42,428 nt of DNA from Oscillospiraceae bacterium (GTDB taxonomy: Bacteria > Bacillota_A > Clostridia > Oscillospirales > Ruminococcaceae), in assembly GCA_017829075.1 (NCBI GenBank), contig JAGAJA010000100.1, positions 1-42,428 of the forward strand, given 5' to 3'. A program made the position numbers and the translations under genes. Numbering within the stretch: the first letter of the stretch is position 1; each line of letters begins with the position of its first letter. The notes beneath the pieces were generated by a model. The model was not told the DNA's origin. It made no database searches and saw only the letters and a list, made by a program, of their open reading frames with translations. This document shows, in pieces, positions 25,280 to 35,272 of the stretch.

Positions 25280-26313
25280 AATACAAGATGCTTTTCGACA
25301 AAATTGATCCACCCAGAACTGACGATGAAATGATAAATCTGGTGCTTTCCGGAGGCGCAGAAACAATGCCCGCCAGCAAAAAAACAGTCCTGAAAAAGCG
25401 CTCATTCAAAAAAACTGCTGTCATCGCGGCAGTAACGACGGCGCTTGCAGTTGGAGTAACTGCTGCGGGGGCTTCCTGTGGATGGGATATCTCAAAGCTG
25501 TTGGAGAATTTTTATTCACGGATATCATCAGAATATCAGGAACATATTGATACAGGAATAGAAAATCAGGCCGCCATCGCCGACTTGTCACAGATGGGAA
25601 TAAACCTTGATAAAACCGTGGATTTCGGATATGGTACCGTTACGTTCAAAGGGGCTGCCGCCGACAGAAATACAGTTATTTTAATGTATAGCATCACAAT
25701 TGATGAAAAGGCACTGGACAAGTTTCAAAGAAAATTCGGAAACATAAGCGGAAAAACATGGGCGGACCTCAGCGCAAGCGAAAATCCCTCCGGCTGTAAC
25801 CTTGCTGCAAGCTATGGGACAAGTGGCGCAGACTATTTGCAAACCAACGTTTACGCATTCCAGAACGGATTTCTCACAAAGGACAGCGTAATAGATTTTG
25901 AGTTCGACGCGTTTACGATATCCGACAGCAATCATTCACGGCTGGAAATCTCCATGGAAGAACCCGTAAAGCTGTCGCTGCCGCTGTATTTCATGAATAT
26001 GGACTGCATTTCATTATCGCCCGGCACCGATATCACTATTGACAACTTCGAATATTATCTTGACGATGTGGTGATAACTCCGCTGAGTATTCAATGGTAT
26101 GTATGGCGCGGCGGCAAAATAGGAACCCTGGAGGGCAAAACCGACCCACTTATTTACCGCTTCAGGGATGGCACTGAGATCTGTAATTACCAGATAAACT
26201 CCGCCTCGGAATACAACGGCGACCGAGAATTTTTCACAGTGCTCTTTGATAAGCCGATCAACCCGTCAGACCTGGAATCCTTAACGATAGGAAGCTATAC
26301 TATTACTTTCTAA
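25276..26313 (+). CDS. DUF4179/RsiV-like anti-sigma factor
   Basis: This is a 345-residue predicted single-pass membrane protein. A short cytoplasmic N-terminus (about residues 1-50, basic at its end) should bind the sigma factor. One membrane helix (about 51-70, TAVIAAVTTALAVGVTAAGA) is followed by a long extracytoplasmic domain of DUF4179 type. Its start overlaps the sigma-factor stop (ATGA). The coupled pair is expected to sense an envelope signal. A bidirectional hairpin follows the stop codon. Confidence 0.85.
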   Translation: MKYKMLFDKIDPPRTDDEMINLVLSGGAETMPASKKTVLKKRSFKKTAVIAAVTTALAVGVTAAGASCGWDISKLLENFYSRISSEYQEHIDTGIENQAAIADLSQMGINLDKTVDFGYGTVTFKGAAADRNTVILMYSITIDEKALDKFQRKFGNISGKTWADLSASENPSGCNLAASYGTSGADYLQTNVYAFQNGFLTKDSVIDFEFDAFTISDSNHSRLEISMEEPVKLSLPLYFMNMDCISLSPGTDITIDNFEYYLDDVVITPLSIQWYVWRGGKIGTLEGKTDPLIYRFRDGTEICNYQINSASEYNGDREFFTVLFDKPINPSDLESLTIGSYTITF

Positions 26314-26321
26314 GAAATAAA

Positions 26322-26360
26322 ACACTCCCGAAGCTGAAACAGGCTCCGGGAGTATTTATT
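26322..26360. terminator. Bidirectional terminator between convergent genes
   Basis: ACTCCCG-AAGC and GCT-CCGGGAGT (26324-26353) form an interrupted GC-rich stem between the anti-sigma stop (plus) and the dockerin-protein stop (minus). TATTTATT follows on the plus side and GTTTTATTT on the minus side. Confidence 0.8.
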
Positions 26361-26364
26361 ACAG

Positions 26365-29300
26365 TTAAAATCCTACTGCTTTTTTCAGTATTACGGAAGC
26401 GTCAAGCGCGTTGACGGTATTATCTCCGTTGAGGTCGGATACCTCAGTATTTGCGGCGGTCTCAGTTCCGACGATGTATTTCAGCACCGCGGACGCGTCC
26501 AGCGCATTCAGTACGCCATCGTTGTTCATATCGCCGGGCAGGTCGCTGCAGCTGCACACCATAACTACATACTCTCCCCGGGAATCTGCACCCGGCAGCG
26601 TAACAGAGCCGTCTTCGCCAACCCTTGCGCAATTCTGGAACTGCAGTTCCTCGTTGACCAGTCTGTAGAGATTCGCAAAATGACCCGCAAACTGTTTTCT
26701 GAAATTCAGCTTTAATCCTGCGGTGATATCCATGCCGGAAATTTTCAGGTCAGCGCCCACGGTACCGCGCAGTTTTTTCTTGTCAGCTTTGCCGGGGAGC
26801 ACGGACATATCTGCGTCAGAAACGGCGTCCAGACCTGCGCCGTCAACCACCCAGCTCTTTGTGCTGTCAAGTACAAATTCAACCGTAAGGCTGTTTTTGA
26901 CCATCACAGCAAATATCTTTTCCGAAACATCGGTGTTGCCATTCAGTTCAATGACCGCATGGCTTCCCGGTGCGAGTTTTTCCAGCATTGCCGCAATTTC
27001 TTTCCAGCTTATTTCATTTTCGTTAAGAGACGGCAGTGACTCTTTACGTTCCTCCGTACTGCCCCTTCCGGAGCCGCCTGAGCTTCCTCCGGAACCTCCG
27101 CTGGATTTTCTCGGAGATATTTCGTAAGCGCACACAGTGCATATCTCCGGGGTAGTGTAGGTCGCGGGACCACCGGAAATGTGCGGCTGAATTTCAGAGT
27201 TCTGATTGCAGTTTTCACAGATATGCCAGTGACCTTTCTGGTCTTTCCGGTATTCCGCCGACCAGATGTGATCCAGCTTTGGCACTGTCACGGTATCTCT
27301 GGAAAGCTCAGTTTTGCAGTCAATGCAGTAGACCGCTTCGTCATAGCTACCGTCCTTGCCGCAGGTCGCGGGGATCTCATTTTCCTTTACCGGTTCGCCG
27401 GGAGTATGACCCTTAGCCGGAACGGCGATAGTCTTTCTGGAAAGTTCGATACCGCACCGCAGGCACTCTGTGTATTCATCGTATGAACCGGATTTATCGC
27501 ACTTTGCGGGAACCTCGTTGTCTCTCAGCACTTTGCTGGAGAGATGTTCCAGGGCTGGAATTTCGATTCTTGTTCTTGACAGTTCCTCATTGCATACAGT
27601 GCAGTAAGCTACCTCGGTACGGTATCCGGGTATGCCGCATTCGGGCTCTTTGTAATCCTGGCTATCCTCTTTCGGCTCGCCGGAAATATGCTTTGCAAAT
27701 GGGAGCACCGTGCTTTCAAGGCTGACCTCATTTTTTGCGTCAGGATCGATGAAATATCTCTGGCACAAATCGCATGACCAGTACTCAATATTTCCATTTA
27801 CGGTACAGGTGGAGGAAACCGCTTCGTGATGAGTAAGCTCACCGTGACCGGTCCTGACGGTAGCTGACGCCGCATCGCTTGCGGAATACTCTGATGTTTC
27901 TTTCATGCGGATATATGCAACAACTTCCGTGTCATGGTCAACAAAGTCATATACATTATTTAAGCTCCAGCTGATGCCGTCGAATTTGTATTCCGCGCCG
28001 TCAATCGGCTCTATTACTACATTGAAAGATGTTGTGCTCACCTGCTGAATGGACACCACGCATTCCGGAGCCTGCTGCGGCTTTTTGTCAGTGATCTGAA
28101 TGGTGACTGAGAATGTCATGTCCTCGTAATTCTGCGTTTTCAGCGTTATGGTTATTTTCGAGGATTTTCCAACAGCTGATGAATCAGTTGTCGGGATATC
28201 GAAATTAAGGATACCATTGCTGAAAGATACAGAATCCGGAGTGAAAACATCTGGATCAGGGTCATCTATCACAACGACCGGTTCTTCCATGTCTCCGGTA
28301 TCGTCAGGCAGTCCTTTTATTTCCACCGACTTATTGCCTATATCCGTCCATATATAGGGCAGTTCTACATCCGGAATGATTTTTACCGCCTTAACGATAG
28401 TAAAGTTCCAGTCATCAGAAGTTAACGGAACAGTTGTTCCGGCTATGTTGTCGGATTCGTTCACACTTACGCTGACGGTGTAGATTCCGGGAGTTATCGG
28501 CTCGGCTTCATTGTTGTTTTCATCAAAGTACTTCACTTCCAGAAGCTCGTTTACTTCCTCCGGAAGACGGTCTGATGTTACATATGCTGCCTTTGCGCTG
28601 CCGCTGTAGCTGAGTTCTGCGGGCGGCGTAAACCTGATATCATCTGCGGTGAGCGTCATTTTTCCGATGGTGAATTTCCAGCTTTCATCGGTAAGCCCAT
28701 TGATGGCAGAATACACGCTGCCTTGTTCAACGTCTATTTTTACAGTATAAACGCCGAAGTTTACAGGCTCTGTCTCTGTGCCGTTCTCATCGAAATACTT
28801 CACAGTTATCTTACCGATTCCATTTACCCAGGCTGCTGGAACTACACTCGCACTATGCGCTATACCGTTGTATTCAAGGGAAAGCCCGGGCGAGAAAATA
28901 AAGTCAGCGGAGGTAAGTTCGGCAGGACCCAAATCAAGTATTTTTTCAGCAGTTTTTCCGTCAAACATGGCGTTTCCGGTGAACTTCACAACAAACGAAT
29001 GTTCTCCCGGCTCAAATCTGTCGGTGACTTCGGCTGTAACTCCGTCTGAGTCATACGTCATGTCTGGGGAAAGCTTCACATTGTCAGCATAAAGCTCCAG
29101 CTTATCAGCATTGCCATCGGTAACTATCGAGAAATAACCGATACTTTCGCTGATCTTTATCTGAGCGTCCAGAGAAAAGATCAGCCCATCTGCAACGGTA
29201 AACGGTTCAGTCCCGGCGCAGTCGATTGTAAGCCTTGCGTCATACACATAATACGGGAAAACGGACGTTTCTTTGAAACCGGGGAAATACAGAGTCGTGC

Positions 29301-31206
29301 TGTCATATGGCTTGACAGTCCATATCTTACCGTCAAGTTTCATCAGCGTCAGTGCATTTTCAGATATCATGTCAAAGGTGGAAACGCCTGTGCCGATGCC
29401 ATTATCATATCTGTATATATCATTGTTGTAGTAGCAGTTTGTGATTTTGCTGGTGTAGGTTTCACTTCCACACACGCCGCCTGCGCTTTTCTTTTCCGCC
29501 ATTTTTACGAGACTGTAGCAATTTTCGATAGTTCCGTAGTTAGTGCCGCAGATACCGCCGATATAATCAGAACCTCTCAGTTCCACAATGGAAAAACAAT
29601 CTCTTATTACGCCCGAATTGCGTCCGGCGATACCGCCAACTTCATTTCTTCCGATGACGGAAGAATCAACGAGACCAATTTGTGAAACTAAACCGTCTGA
29701 GCCTATAAACGCAAACAGCCCTACACAGCTGTCGTTGATGTCAGCATGCAGTCCGCTTATCGTGTGCCCGTGACCATCGAACGTTCCCATGTAGCGGTAC
29801 TTGTATGTGCCTATGGGGGTCCAGCCGCGGGTGCATACTACATTATCAGTCATCAGTGCGTTGATGTTCACATTCCCGCCGTTTACAGCTTCTGCGAACC
29901 TGAATAGCTCGTCTTCATTCGAAATACGATAGGTTCCGCAGACGGTACATATGCCGTTTTCATCGAAACTGTGGTCCTTGAGTTCGCTTGCTACCGGGAT
30001 TTTCTCGATGGCGCCGCAGCCGGAGCACTCCATGACAATATATTCAGGCTCCGCGCAGGTAGCCGGGATTCGCTGACTGGACTCAACGTAATTGTGAGGC
30101 AGCTTATCTATCGCCGAATCAATGGCTCTTCCACAACGATCGCAGACATAATACTGAACGCCATTTACTGTGCAGGTCGGCTGTCTGACTACTACTATCT
30201 GCGTTTCGATATGCCCAAGCGCTTTGACAGTCTCGTCGGGTACATTTTTCTGCTGCTGGCACAGGCTGCAAGTCATAATTATCTGTCTGCATTCGGTACA
30301 GTTCGCGGGTATCTCTCCGGTCTCCTGCCAGTTGTGTTCGCAGGTATTCGTCGTGCCATTAAACTCCAGCTTGCTGCCGGTTTTCTTCATCGTAAGGGTG
30401 TATTTTTTATCCGACATCTTATATTCCGGATCCAATTGTATCAGATAAGTATCAGAACTGAGCTTCGTCACGCTTTTGATTTTCATCCAGGTCGTTTCGG
30501 AAGCTTCCTGGAGAATAAGGTCGTCTGCCGTCAGGCTGTTGACTTCCTGCGTGAACTTTACCTCTATAGTCTGATCTGTGCGCGCTGAAACGCTGCTCAG
30601 GAATTTCCCGACCGTCACCTTGACTGAAGCGGTAGCGTTTCCCTCATCGTCTGCCTCTGAGGCTGCCGTTCTTTTTGAATAGATCGTAATCGTTGCAGTG
30701 CCCTCGCCCTCGGCGGTCACAACGCCTGTTTTCTGTGTAACAGTTGCAACGTCCTTGTTGTCGCTGAAATATCTGATAATATCCGTGGAATTTGACGGTG
30801 TCATGGTCACTGATAGCTCTGCGGTATTGCCTATATCTGTAAGATAAATTTCGCTTTCAGACGGTGTGATGCTTGTCGCACGCAGACAAACGTCAATGGT
30901 TTTTGTGGCAATAGTCTTTCCCGTGGATTGATTCACGCCCCTGATACTGGCCTCCCCTGGTCCAACCGCAGTAAGCTTACCGCTTGTTTTGCCGACTGTC
31001 ACCACATTTTTGTCGTCTGAATAAAAATAAACATTTGCACCCTCAACCTTGATTTTAAAGCTATCCCCAACATCTATCATTGCCGGAACAGCGGTTCCAT
31101 CTTCCATTGTCAGCTTATATGCCGCGAAAGCCGTCATCGGCATGACATATATCATCAGCGTTAAAACGACGGCAAATGCTGTGAAAACACTGGTAATTCG
31201 TTTCAT
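26365..31206 (-). CDS. Large secreted multidomain protein with C-terminal dockerin
   Basis: This is a 1,613-residue secreted protein. A signal peptide (1-28, cleavage after MTAFA) is followed by Big2-type Ig domains (about 35-200), cysteine-rich CxxC segments repeating EIPANCTE/PTCTVNGVQYYVCDRCG-like units, a GLUG-type stretch (GGIAGRNSGVI, GGICGTNYGTI, about 520-570), more Ig-like domains, another cysteine-rich block (EIPATCGKDGSYDEAVYC type, ~1190-1340), a Gly/Ser linker, and a type I dockerin (last ~60 residues) with two calcium loops, DMNNDGVLNALDAS and DLNGDNTVNALDAS. No catalytic domain is recognised. The dockerin implies binding to a cohesin scaffold at the cell surface. GGGAGGG precedes the ATG. 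Confidence 0.88.
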   Translation of the reverse strand: MKRITSVFTAFAVVLTLMIYVMPMTAFAAYKLTMEDGTAVPAMIDVGDSFKIKVEGANVYFYSDDKNVVTVGKTSGKLTAVGPGEASIRGVNQSTGKTIATKTIDVCLRATSITPSESEIYLTDIGNTAELSVTMTPSNSTDIIRYFSDNKDVATVTQKTGVVTAEGEGTATITIYSKRTAASEADDEGNATASVKVTVGKFLSSVSARTDQTIEVKFTQEVNSLTADDLILQEASETTWMKIKSVTKLSSDTYLIQLDPEYKMSDKKYTLTMKKTGSKLEFNGTTNTCEHNWQETGEIPANCTECRQIIMTCSLCQQQKNVPDETVKALGHIETQIVVVRQPTCTVNGVQYYVCDRCGRAIDSAIDKLPHNYVESSQRIPATCAEPEYIVMECSGCGAIEKIPVASELKDHSFDENGICTVCGTYRISNEDELFRFAEAVNGGNVNINALMTDNVVCTRGWTPIGTYKYRYMGTFDGHGHTISGLHADINDSCVGLFAFIGSDGLVSQIGLVDSSVIGRNEVGGIAGRNSGVIRDCFSIVELRGSDYIGGICGTNYGTIENCYSLVKMAEKKSAGGVCGSETYTSKITNCYYNNDIYRYDNGIGTGVSTFDMISENALTLMKLDGKIWTVKPYDSTTLYFPGFKETSVFPYYVYDARLTIDCAGTEPFTVADGLIFSLDAQIKISESIGYFSIVTDGNADKLELYADNVKLSPDMTYDSDGVTAEVTDRFEPGEHSFVVKFTGNAMFDGKTAEKILDLGPAELTSADFIFSPGLSLEYNGIAHSASVVPAAWVNGIGKITVKYFDENGTETEPVNFGVYTVKIDVEQGSVYSAINGLTDESWKFTIGKMTLTADDIRFTPPAELSYSGSAKAAYVTSDRLPEEVNELLEVKYFDENNNEAEPITPGIYTVSVSVNESDNIAGTTVPLTSDDWNFTIVKAVKIIPDVELPYIWTDIGNKSVEIKGLPDDTGDMEEPVVVIDDPDPDVFTPDSVSFSNGILNFDIPTTDSSAVGKSSKITITLKTQNYEDMTFSVTIQITDKKPQQAPECVVSIQQVSTTSFNVVIEPIDGAEYKFDGISWSLNNVYDFVDHDTEVVAYIRMKETSEYSASDAASATVRTGHGELTHHEAVSSTCTVNGNIEYWSCDLCQRYFIDPDAKNEVSLESTVLPFAKHISGEPKEDSQDYKEPECGIPGYRTEVAYCTVCNEELSRTRIEIPALEHLSSKVLRDNEVPAKCDKSGSYDEYTECLRCGIELSRKTIAVPAKGHTPGEPVKENEIPATCGKDGSYDEAVYCIDCKTELSRDTVTVPKLDHIWSAEYRKDQKGHWHICENCNQNSEIQPHISGGPATYTTPEICTVCAYEISPRKSSGGSGGSSGGSGRGSTEERKESLPSLNENEISWKEIAAMLEKLAPGSHAVIELNGNTDVSEKIFAVMVKNSLTVEFVLDSTKSWVVDGAGLDAVSDADMSVLPGKADKKKLRGTVGADLKISGMDITAGLKLNFRKQFAGHFANLYRLVNEELQFQNCARVGEDGSVTLPGADSRGEYVVMVCSCSDLPGDMNNDGVLNALDASAVLKYIVGTETAANTEVSDLNGDNTVNALDASVILKKAVGF

Positions 31207-31410
31207 TCTTTTTCCCTCCCGGTGATTACTCTGTATTCGATACAGCTTCGAAAACTAATGCAAACTTTTTAATCTGTATGGTCACCTAAAAAATCTCGTA
31301 TCAGTTAAAATGTGTGTAGCGTACCGCCTGCTTCATCGGCTTCCCCTGCAATTCGGCACACTCTGCCCATTTCCCTTTTCAAACCGTTTTTATAGATTCC
31401 CTTTATTACA

Positions 31411-31440
31411 ATATTACCATTTTCAGCTTTGATTTGTCAA
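31411..31440 (-). promoter_or_regulatory. Promoter and ~200-nt leader of the dockerin-protein gene
   Basis: On the minus strand TTGACA (31440-31435), 18-bp spacer, TAATAT (31416-31411). The start site would be near 31404, giving a ~200-base leader. The leader includes potential long-range pairing of GTGTG and CACAC segments, but I recognise no riboswitch. Within 31207-31517 nothing else is coding. Confidence 0.65.
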
Positions 31441-31517
31441 TAATTTCTTCCTAATTGTCGCAATTTGCTTCATAAATGTTAAAAACATACCGTTTTAATA
31501 TCTGGTACAATGTGGTC

Positions 31518-34500
31518 TCACACCATGGGACCTAAACAAAATGAGCCCGGATACTCTGCAGGAGTCGCGTAAACAATATCATCACTTGTGAAGGTTGTCC
31601 ACGCGCCATTTACGAACGCTCTTACAAGGAAGCCATACTTTGTTCCGTTGGTCAGGTTCTTTACTGTAGAGGTCGTTGCGGTTGTAGTACCCTGTGCATA
31701 GTACTTTCCGTTGAGATAGCTGTATACGTTGTACTTAGTAGCGCCTGCCGGTGCTGTCCAAACGAGTACTGCTTCTCCATCGCGTGCAGTTACGGTCAGG
31801 ACGGGCTTGCTGGAAACAGCAGGAGTTGCATAAACAACATCTGCGCTTGTAAAGCTTGTCCATGTGCCGTTTACATACGCTCTTACAAGGAATCCGTACT
31901 TTGTGCCATTGGTAAGATTCTTTACTGTTGCGGTCGTTGCAGTTGTAGTACCCTGTGCGTAGTACTTGCCATTGAGATAGCTGTATACTGCGTATCTGGT
32001 CGCGCCCTCCAGTGCTGTCCAGGTCAGTACTACTTCGCCATCACCTGCCGTTGCAGTAACTACAGGCTTAGCGTTCTCAGCTGCCTTTTCGTCCTCGACT
32101 GCCTTGTTGAGGGCTGCTGTCGCGGTCTTTACAGTCTCAGTCTTTGCAGTGATTTTCTCGGCTGTCTCTGCTGCCTTTGCTTCCTCTATAGCGATCTTAA
32201 GCGCTGCTACTTCGTCTGCTGCATAATTGCCGGCTGCGTTGAGGTCTTCAACGGTAGGCTCTGCGTCATCAGCGAGAAGCGCGTTAGCCGCTGCAACTGC
32301 TTCCGTAACTGCACCATAGGACTCCTCAGTATACTCATCAGCTGCGGGAACGCCACTGATGATTGCTCTGAGCTCAGCTTTAGCCTGCTCAAGGTCCATG
32401 GCAGCTATCTTATCAGTGATAGCCTTTGCCGCTGCGGTGATCTCCTCAGCGGTCTTGGATCTGAGGTCAGATTCATCAAGATAATTTGCAGTTACTACCT
32501 CATTAAGAGCTGCTATTGCTTCCGCATTGTAAGCAGGCTCTTCCGCGTCAGTAATAGCCTTTGCTGCTGCTACTGCTTCTGCATATACAGCCTGAGCGTC
32601 AGCGATTTCCTGAACGAAGATATCGAACTTCACGTCAATTGTAACAGCGCCGATAGGCATATCAAACGTGAATGTCTCGTCATTATCGTCCTTATCAAAG
32701 AGCTGTTCGCCAAGGCTGGTGACAACGAACTGAACGGAATCCTTCTCGCCCAGACCTGTCGTGCTGATAACTACCTCGCTGCCAGCGGAAGCGCTCTCAG
32801 CTACAGAATAGGTCGGAAGCTCAGTTCCATCAGGAGCAGTGTAGTCTCTGTCCTCATTCTTGTATTCAACCTCGTTTGATGTGATACCGTAGATTCTGCC
32901 CTGATAGGATACCTCGATGGAAACATCGCCAGCAGGCATAGTGAATGTAATGGACTTGCCGGTGCTTGTCTCCGCACCGTCAGCCAGGAGAGAGTTGCCC
33001 TCCGCGTCCTTAACGGAAATGGTGTGCTTGTAGCCGTTTTCGACCTTTGTCTTTACGGTAACCACATCGCCGACATGGAATACCTCAGCTGCCACGCCGC
33101 CAACTGTGAGAGTAACCTCGCCCTTGTCAGCAAGGGTCTTCTCAGTAACTTCAACCTTATAGTCGATAGCTTCGTATTCTGCGGTAACGGTAACATTACC
33201 AGCAGGCATTTTGAAGTTGAACTTGCCGGTCTTTGCGTTAAACTTGACGTCAACGGTCTTGTCCACGCCGTAGGAAACCTTAACCCCGGTTACAGTGTAG
33301 CCATCAGCTGCGGTAACAGTGCCGGAAACATACTCGCCTGCGCCAAGAACAGTTTCAGCTACCTCAAGGTCGTAAATACCCTCAGCTTTTTCAGCAGTGA
33401 TATGGAAATCAGCTGCGCCATACTCAACGCTAACAGTCTTGCCAGATCCTGCGGTAACGATGTACTTGCCGGAATCGGATTTAATTACTTCATCATCACC
33501 GTAGTAAACAGCTGTATGAGAATAACCCTCGGCGTCCTCGACATTTATTTCTATCTCATCACCGTCAATAGCCATTACGGTCTTCGTGAACTCAGTATCC
33601 TCGCCAGCGGTGGTATTGTTCTTGAATGTAACCACTCCGCCCATGATATCGTCAGCGGATACCTCATACTCTGCGGTAGGTGTGATGGTAAGGACAACAT
33701 CGCCGTTGGGCATCTTGAATGTACAGATATCCAGCTTATCCTCTACAGGTGTGAGTTCAACGGCGGTGGTTTCCTGGGTCTGGTTGTCAACGTATGTTAC
33801 CGTGAGTGTGCTGCCAGCCTCAGGGATATACTGATAACCCTCGCCGGAGGTTACGGTTACAGTAACGATATCGCCGGTTCTTGCCTTGTCGATTATCTCG
33901 ACCCAGCCGTCCTTATCGTCTTCGGTCTTGACAGTGTTGTTGATAGTGTATTCTCTTGCGGAAGTTATGAACTTCAGCGCACCGTCAGCATATACATTAG
34001 CGATGACGTACTCGCCTGCGCCGTTTTCGGAGGTGTTGTTCTTTGTGAACTCTATCTCGCCGTCAGCGGTCACATAATACATTGCGTCAACCTGATATCC
34101 GCCCGCAGGTGTTACGTTTATAGTAAGACTCTTGCCGTAGTTTACTGTATCGGGTACATTGACTAATTCGATTGCTTCCGGTTTTTCGCAGGTTACGGTA
34201 AACTTGGTAACACCGCTGGAATATCTTACGGTGACATCGCCGCTGATATTCTCAGGAACGGTAAAGGTATATCCGTCTTCGGTCTTTGTTGCCTTGACAG
34301 TATCGCCAGCTATTACATAGTTTACTATGTTTACAGAGTATCCTTCCTTGGTGGTGGGCTTCAGTGTAACCACATCGCCTGCGCGAACGTGCTCGGTATC
34401 TGCGTTTTCGTCATTGTCGGCGCAAGCTATGGATATCTCTGTACCGTTCACGTTTGCGTTGTTTGCAATAGTGAGGGCGAATGTCTTTAAGCCATACTCT

Positions 34501-34820
34501 ACGGTTACTGCAGCAGCTGCTGCGGTCATGGTGTAGGAGTAGCTTCCGTCATCGCCTGCTTCAACAGCCTCGCCGTTGACGTATACTGTTCTTACCTCGT
34601 AAGCAGATCCAGCCGTAACAGTGAACTTGACCTCGATGCCGATGGTGGAATTGCCGTCTTCGTCAACGCCCTCGGTGAATTGTACTCCGCCCTTGTTGCT
34701 TTCAGCAGCGGTGACTGCATACTTGATATCCTCGTAAGCAACAGAAGCGACGATATCTGCAGCGGGAGCAGTAAATGTAATGCTGCCGTCATCACCGGTG
34801 GTGATGTCTTTCTCAGCCAT
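31518..34820 (-). CDS. Large surface protein, C-terminal part (after second frameshift)
   Basis: This ~1,100-residue open frame is the 3' part of a longer secreted protein. Beta-rich repeats of the 'VTVTYE... MPAGDVTVTAEY' type (Big/MucBP-like) run to about residue 770. A helical FIVAR-like region follows (DAQAVYAEAVAAAKAITDAE onwards), and then two near-identical fibronectin III repeats of ~87 residues. The ATG at 34820 is only the first Met in the frame: in-frame coding continues upstream to about 34897, where a one-base loss in a five-T run (34897-34901, plus strand) breaks the frame. It ends SFCLGPMV without a sortase signal, dockerin or other anchor. Confidence 0.75.
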   Translation of the reverse strand: MAEKDITTGDDGSITFTAPAADIVASVAYEDIKYAVTAAESNKGGVQFTEGVDEDGNSTIGIEVKFTVTAGSAYEVRTVYVNGEAVEAGDDGSYSYTMTAAAAAVTVEYGLKTFALTIANNANVNGTEISIACADNDENADTEHVRAGDVVTLKPTTKEGYSVNIVNYVIAGDTVKATKTEDGYTFTVPENISGDVTVRYSSGVTKFTVTCEKPEAIELVNVPDTVNYGKSLTINVTPAGGYQVDAMYYVTADGEIEFTKNNTSENGAGEYVIANVYADGALKFITSAREYTINNTVKTEDDKDGWVEIIDKARTGDIVTVTVTSGEGYQYIPEAGSTLTVTYVDNQTQETTAVELTPVEDKLDICTFKMPNGDVVLTITPTAEYEVSADDIMGGVVTFKNNTTAGEDTEFTKTVMAIDGDEIEINVEDAEGYSHTAVYYGDDEVIKSDSGKYIVTAGSGKTVSVEYGAADFHITAEKAEGIYDLEVAETVLGAGEYVSGTVTAADGYTVTGVKVSYGVDKTVDVKFNAKTGKFNFKMPAGNVTVTAEYEAIDYKVEVTEKTLADKGEVTLTVGGVAAEVFHVGDVVTVKTKVENGYKHTISVKDAEGNSLLADGAETSTGKSITFTMPAGDVSIEVSYQGRIYGITSNEVEYKNEDRDYTAPDGTELPTYSVAESASAGSEVVISTTGLGEKDSVQFVVTSLGEQLFDKDDNDETFTFDMPIGAVTIDVKFDIFVQEIADAQAVYAEAVAAAKAITDAEEPAYNAEAIAALNEVVTANYLDESDLRSKTAEEITAAAKAITDKIAAMDLEQAKAELRAIISGVPAADEYTEESYGAVTEAVAAANALLADDAEPTVEDLNAAGNYAADEVAALKIAIEEAKAAETAEKITAKTETVKTATAALNKAVEDEKAAENAKPVVTATAGDGEVVLTWTALEGATRYAVYSYLNGKYYAQGTTTATTATVKNLTNGTKYGFLVRAYVNGTWTSFTSADVVYATPAVSSKPVLTVTARDGEAVLVWTAPAGATKYNVYSYLNGKYYAQGTTTATTSTVKNLTNGTKYGFLVRAFVNGAWTTFTSDDIVYATPAEYPGSFCLGPMV
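31560..32065 (-). repeat. Tandem fibronectin III-encoding repeats (261-bp period)
   Basis: Two consecutive ~261-bp units encode FN3 domains sharing VYSYLNGKYYAQGTTTATT, VKNLTNGTKYGFLVRA and VNG(T/A)WT. The shared core begins at about 31619 and again at about 31880. Their near-identity at the DNA level points to recent duplication or gene conversion. Confidence 0.8.
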
Positions 34821-34888
34821 GCCGTCAACTGTTACCTTAGCAGTCTTGCCATCAACAGATGCAGGAATGATCTTTACTGTGGAACCTA

Positions 34889-35272
34889 CTACCGGCTTTT
34901 TACGGTTGTGCCAGTCTCTTCATCAGCAGTCTCGGAATAGGGCTTTCCATCTACCATCACTGTGTACTCGTTGTCAGATGTTACCGTGATGGTGTGCTGT
35001 GTCTTCTCAGGAACGGAAACATTTACGCTTACAGCGCCACCGGGCATCGTGAAGCTGATGGTACCGTTGTCAAATGTGAACTCAACATCATTCTTTCCGC
35101 TCTTTACGGAGATGTTCTCCTTTGCAAGAGCCTCATATCCGTCTGCGATAAGCTCTGCGGAAATGGATATCTTCTCGCCGTATGCAGCGAACGGAGAAAT
35201 CTTGCCAAGCTTAACGACTTTGTCGTCATCGGAAACGGCAGTCAGCGCGTAACGCTCTGCTGTGTATTCCAC
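34889..35272 (-). CDS. Large surface protein, middle part (between frameshifts)
   Basis: This is a 127-residue fragment in a second frame. It continues the beta-repeat region (VEYTAERYALTAVSDDDKVV). In-frame coding upstream of the first Met extends to about 35465 (…SLASDCNLLFEKDGEYVTTA…), where it meets the upstream fragment at a one-base insertion. At its 3' end it stops at TAG because one A is missing in an A-run; with six A residues it would continue KKPVVGSTVKII into the next fragment. It is not an independent gene. Confidence 0.7.
   Translation of the reverse strand: MEYTAERYALTAVSDDDKVVKLGKISPFAAYGEKISISAELIADGYEALAKENISVKSGKNDVEFTFDNGTISFTMPGGAVSVNVSVPEKTQHTITVTSDNEYTVMVDGKPYSETADEETGTTVKSR

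Noticed and set aside
33024..34166. Plus-strand open frame of ~380 codons in the surface-protein region
   Set aside because: Antisense to the beta-repeat protein; its length follows from the biased codon use of the repeats.
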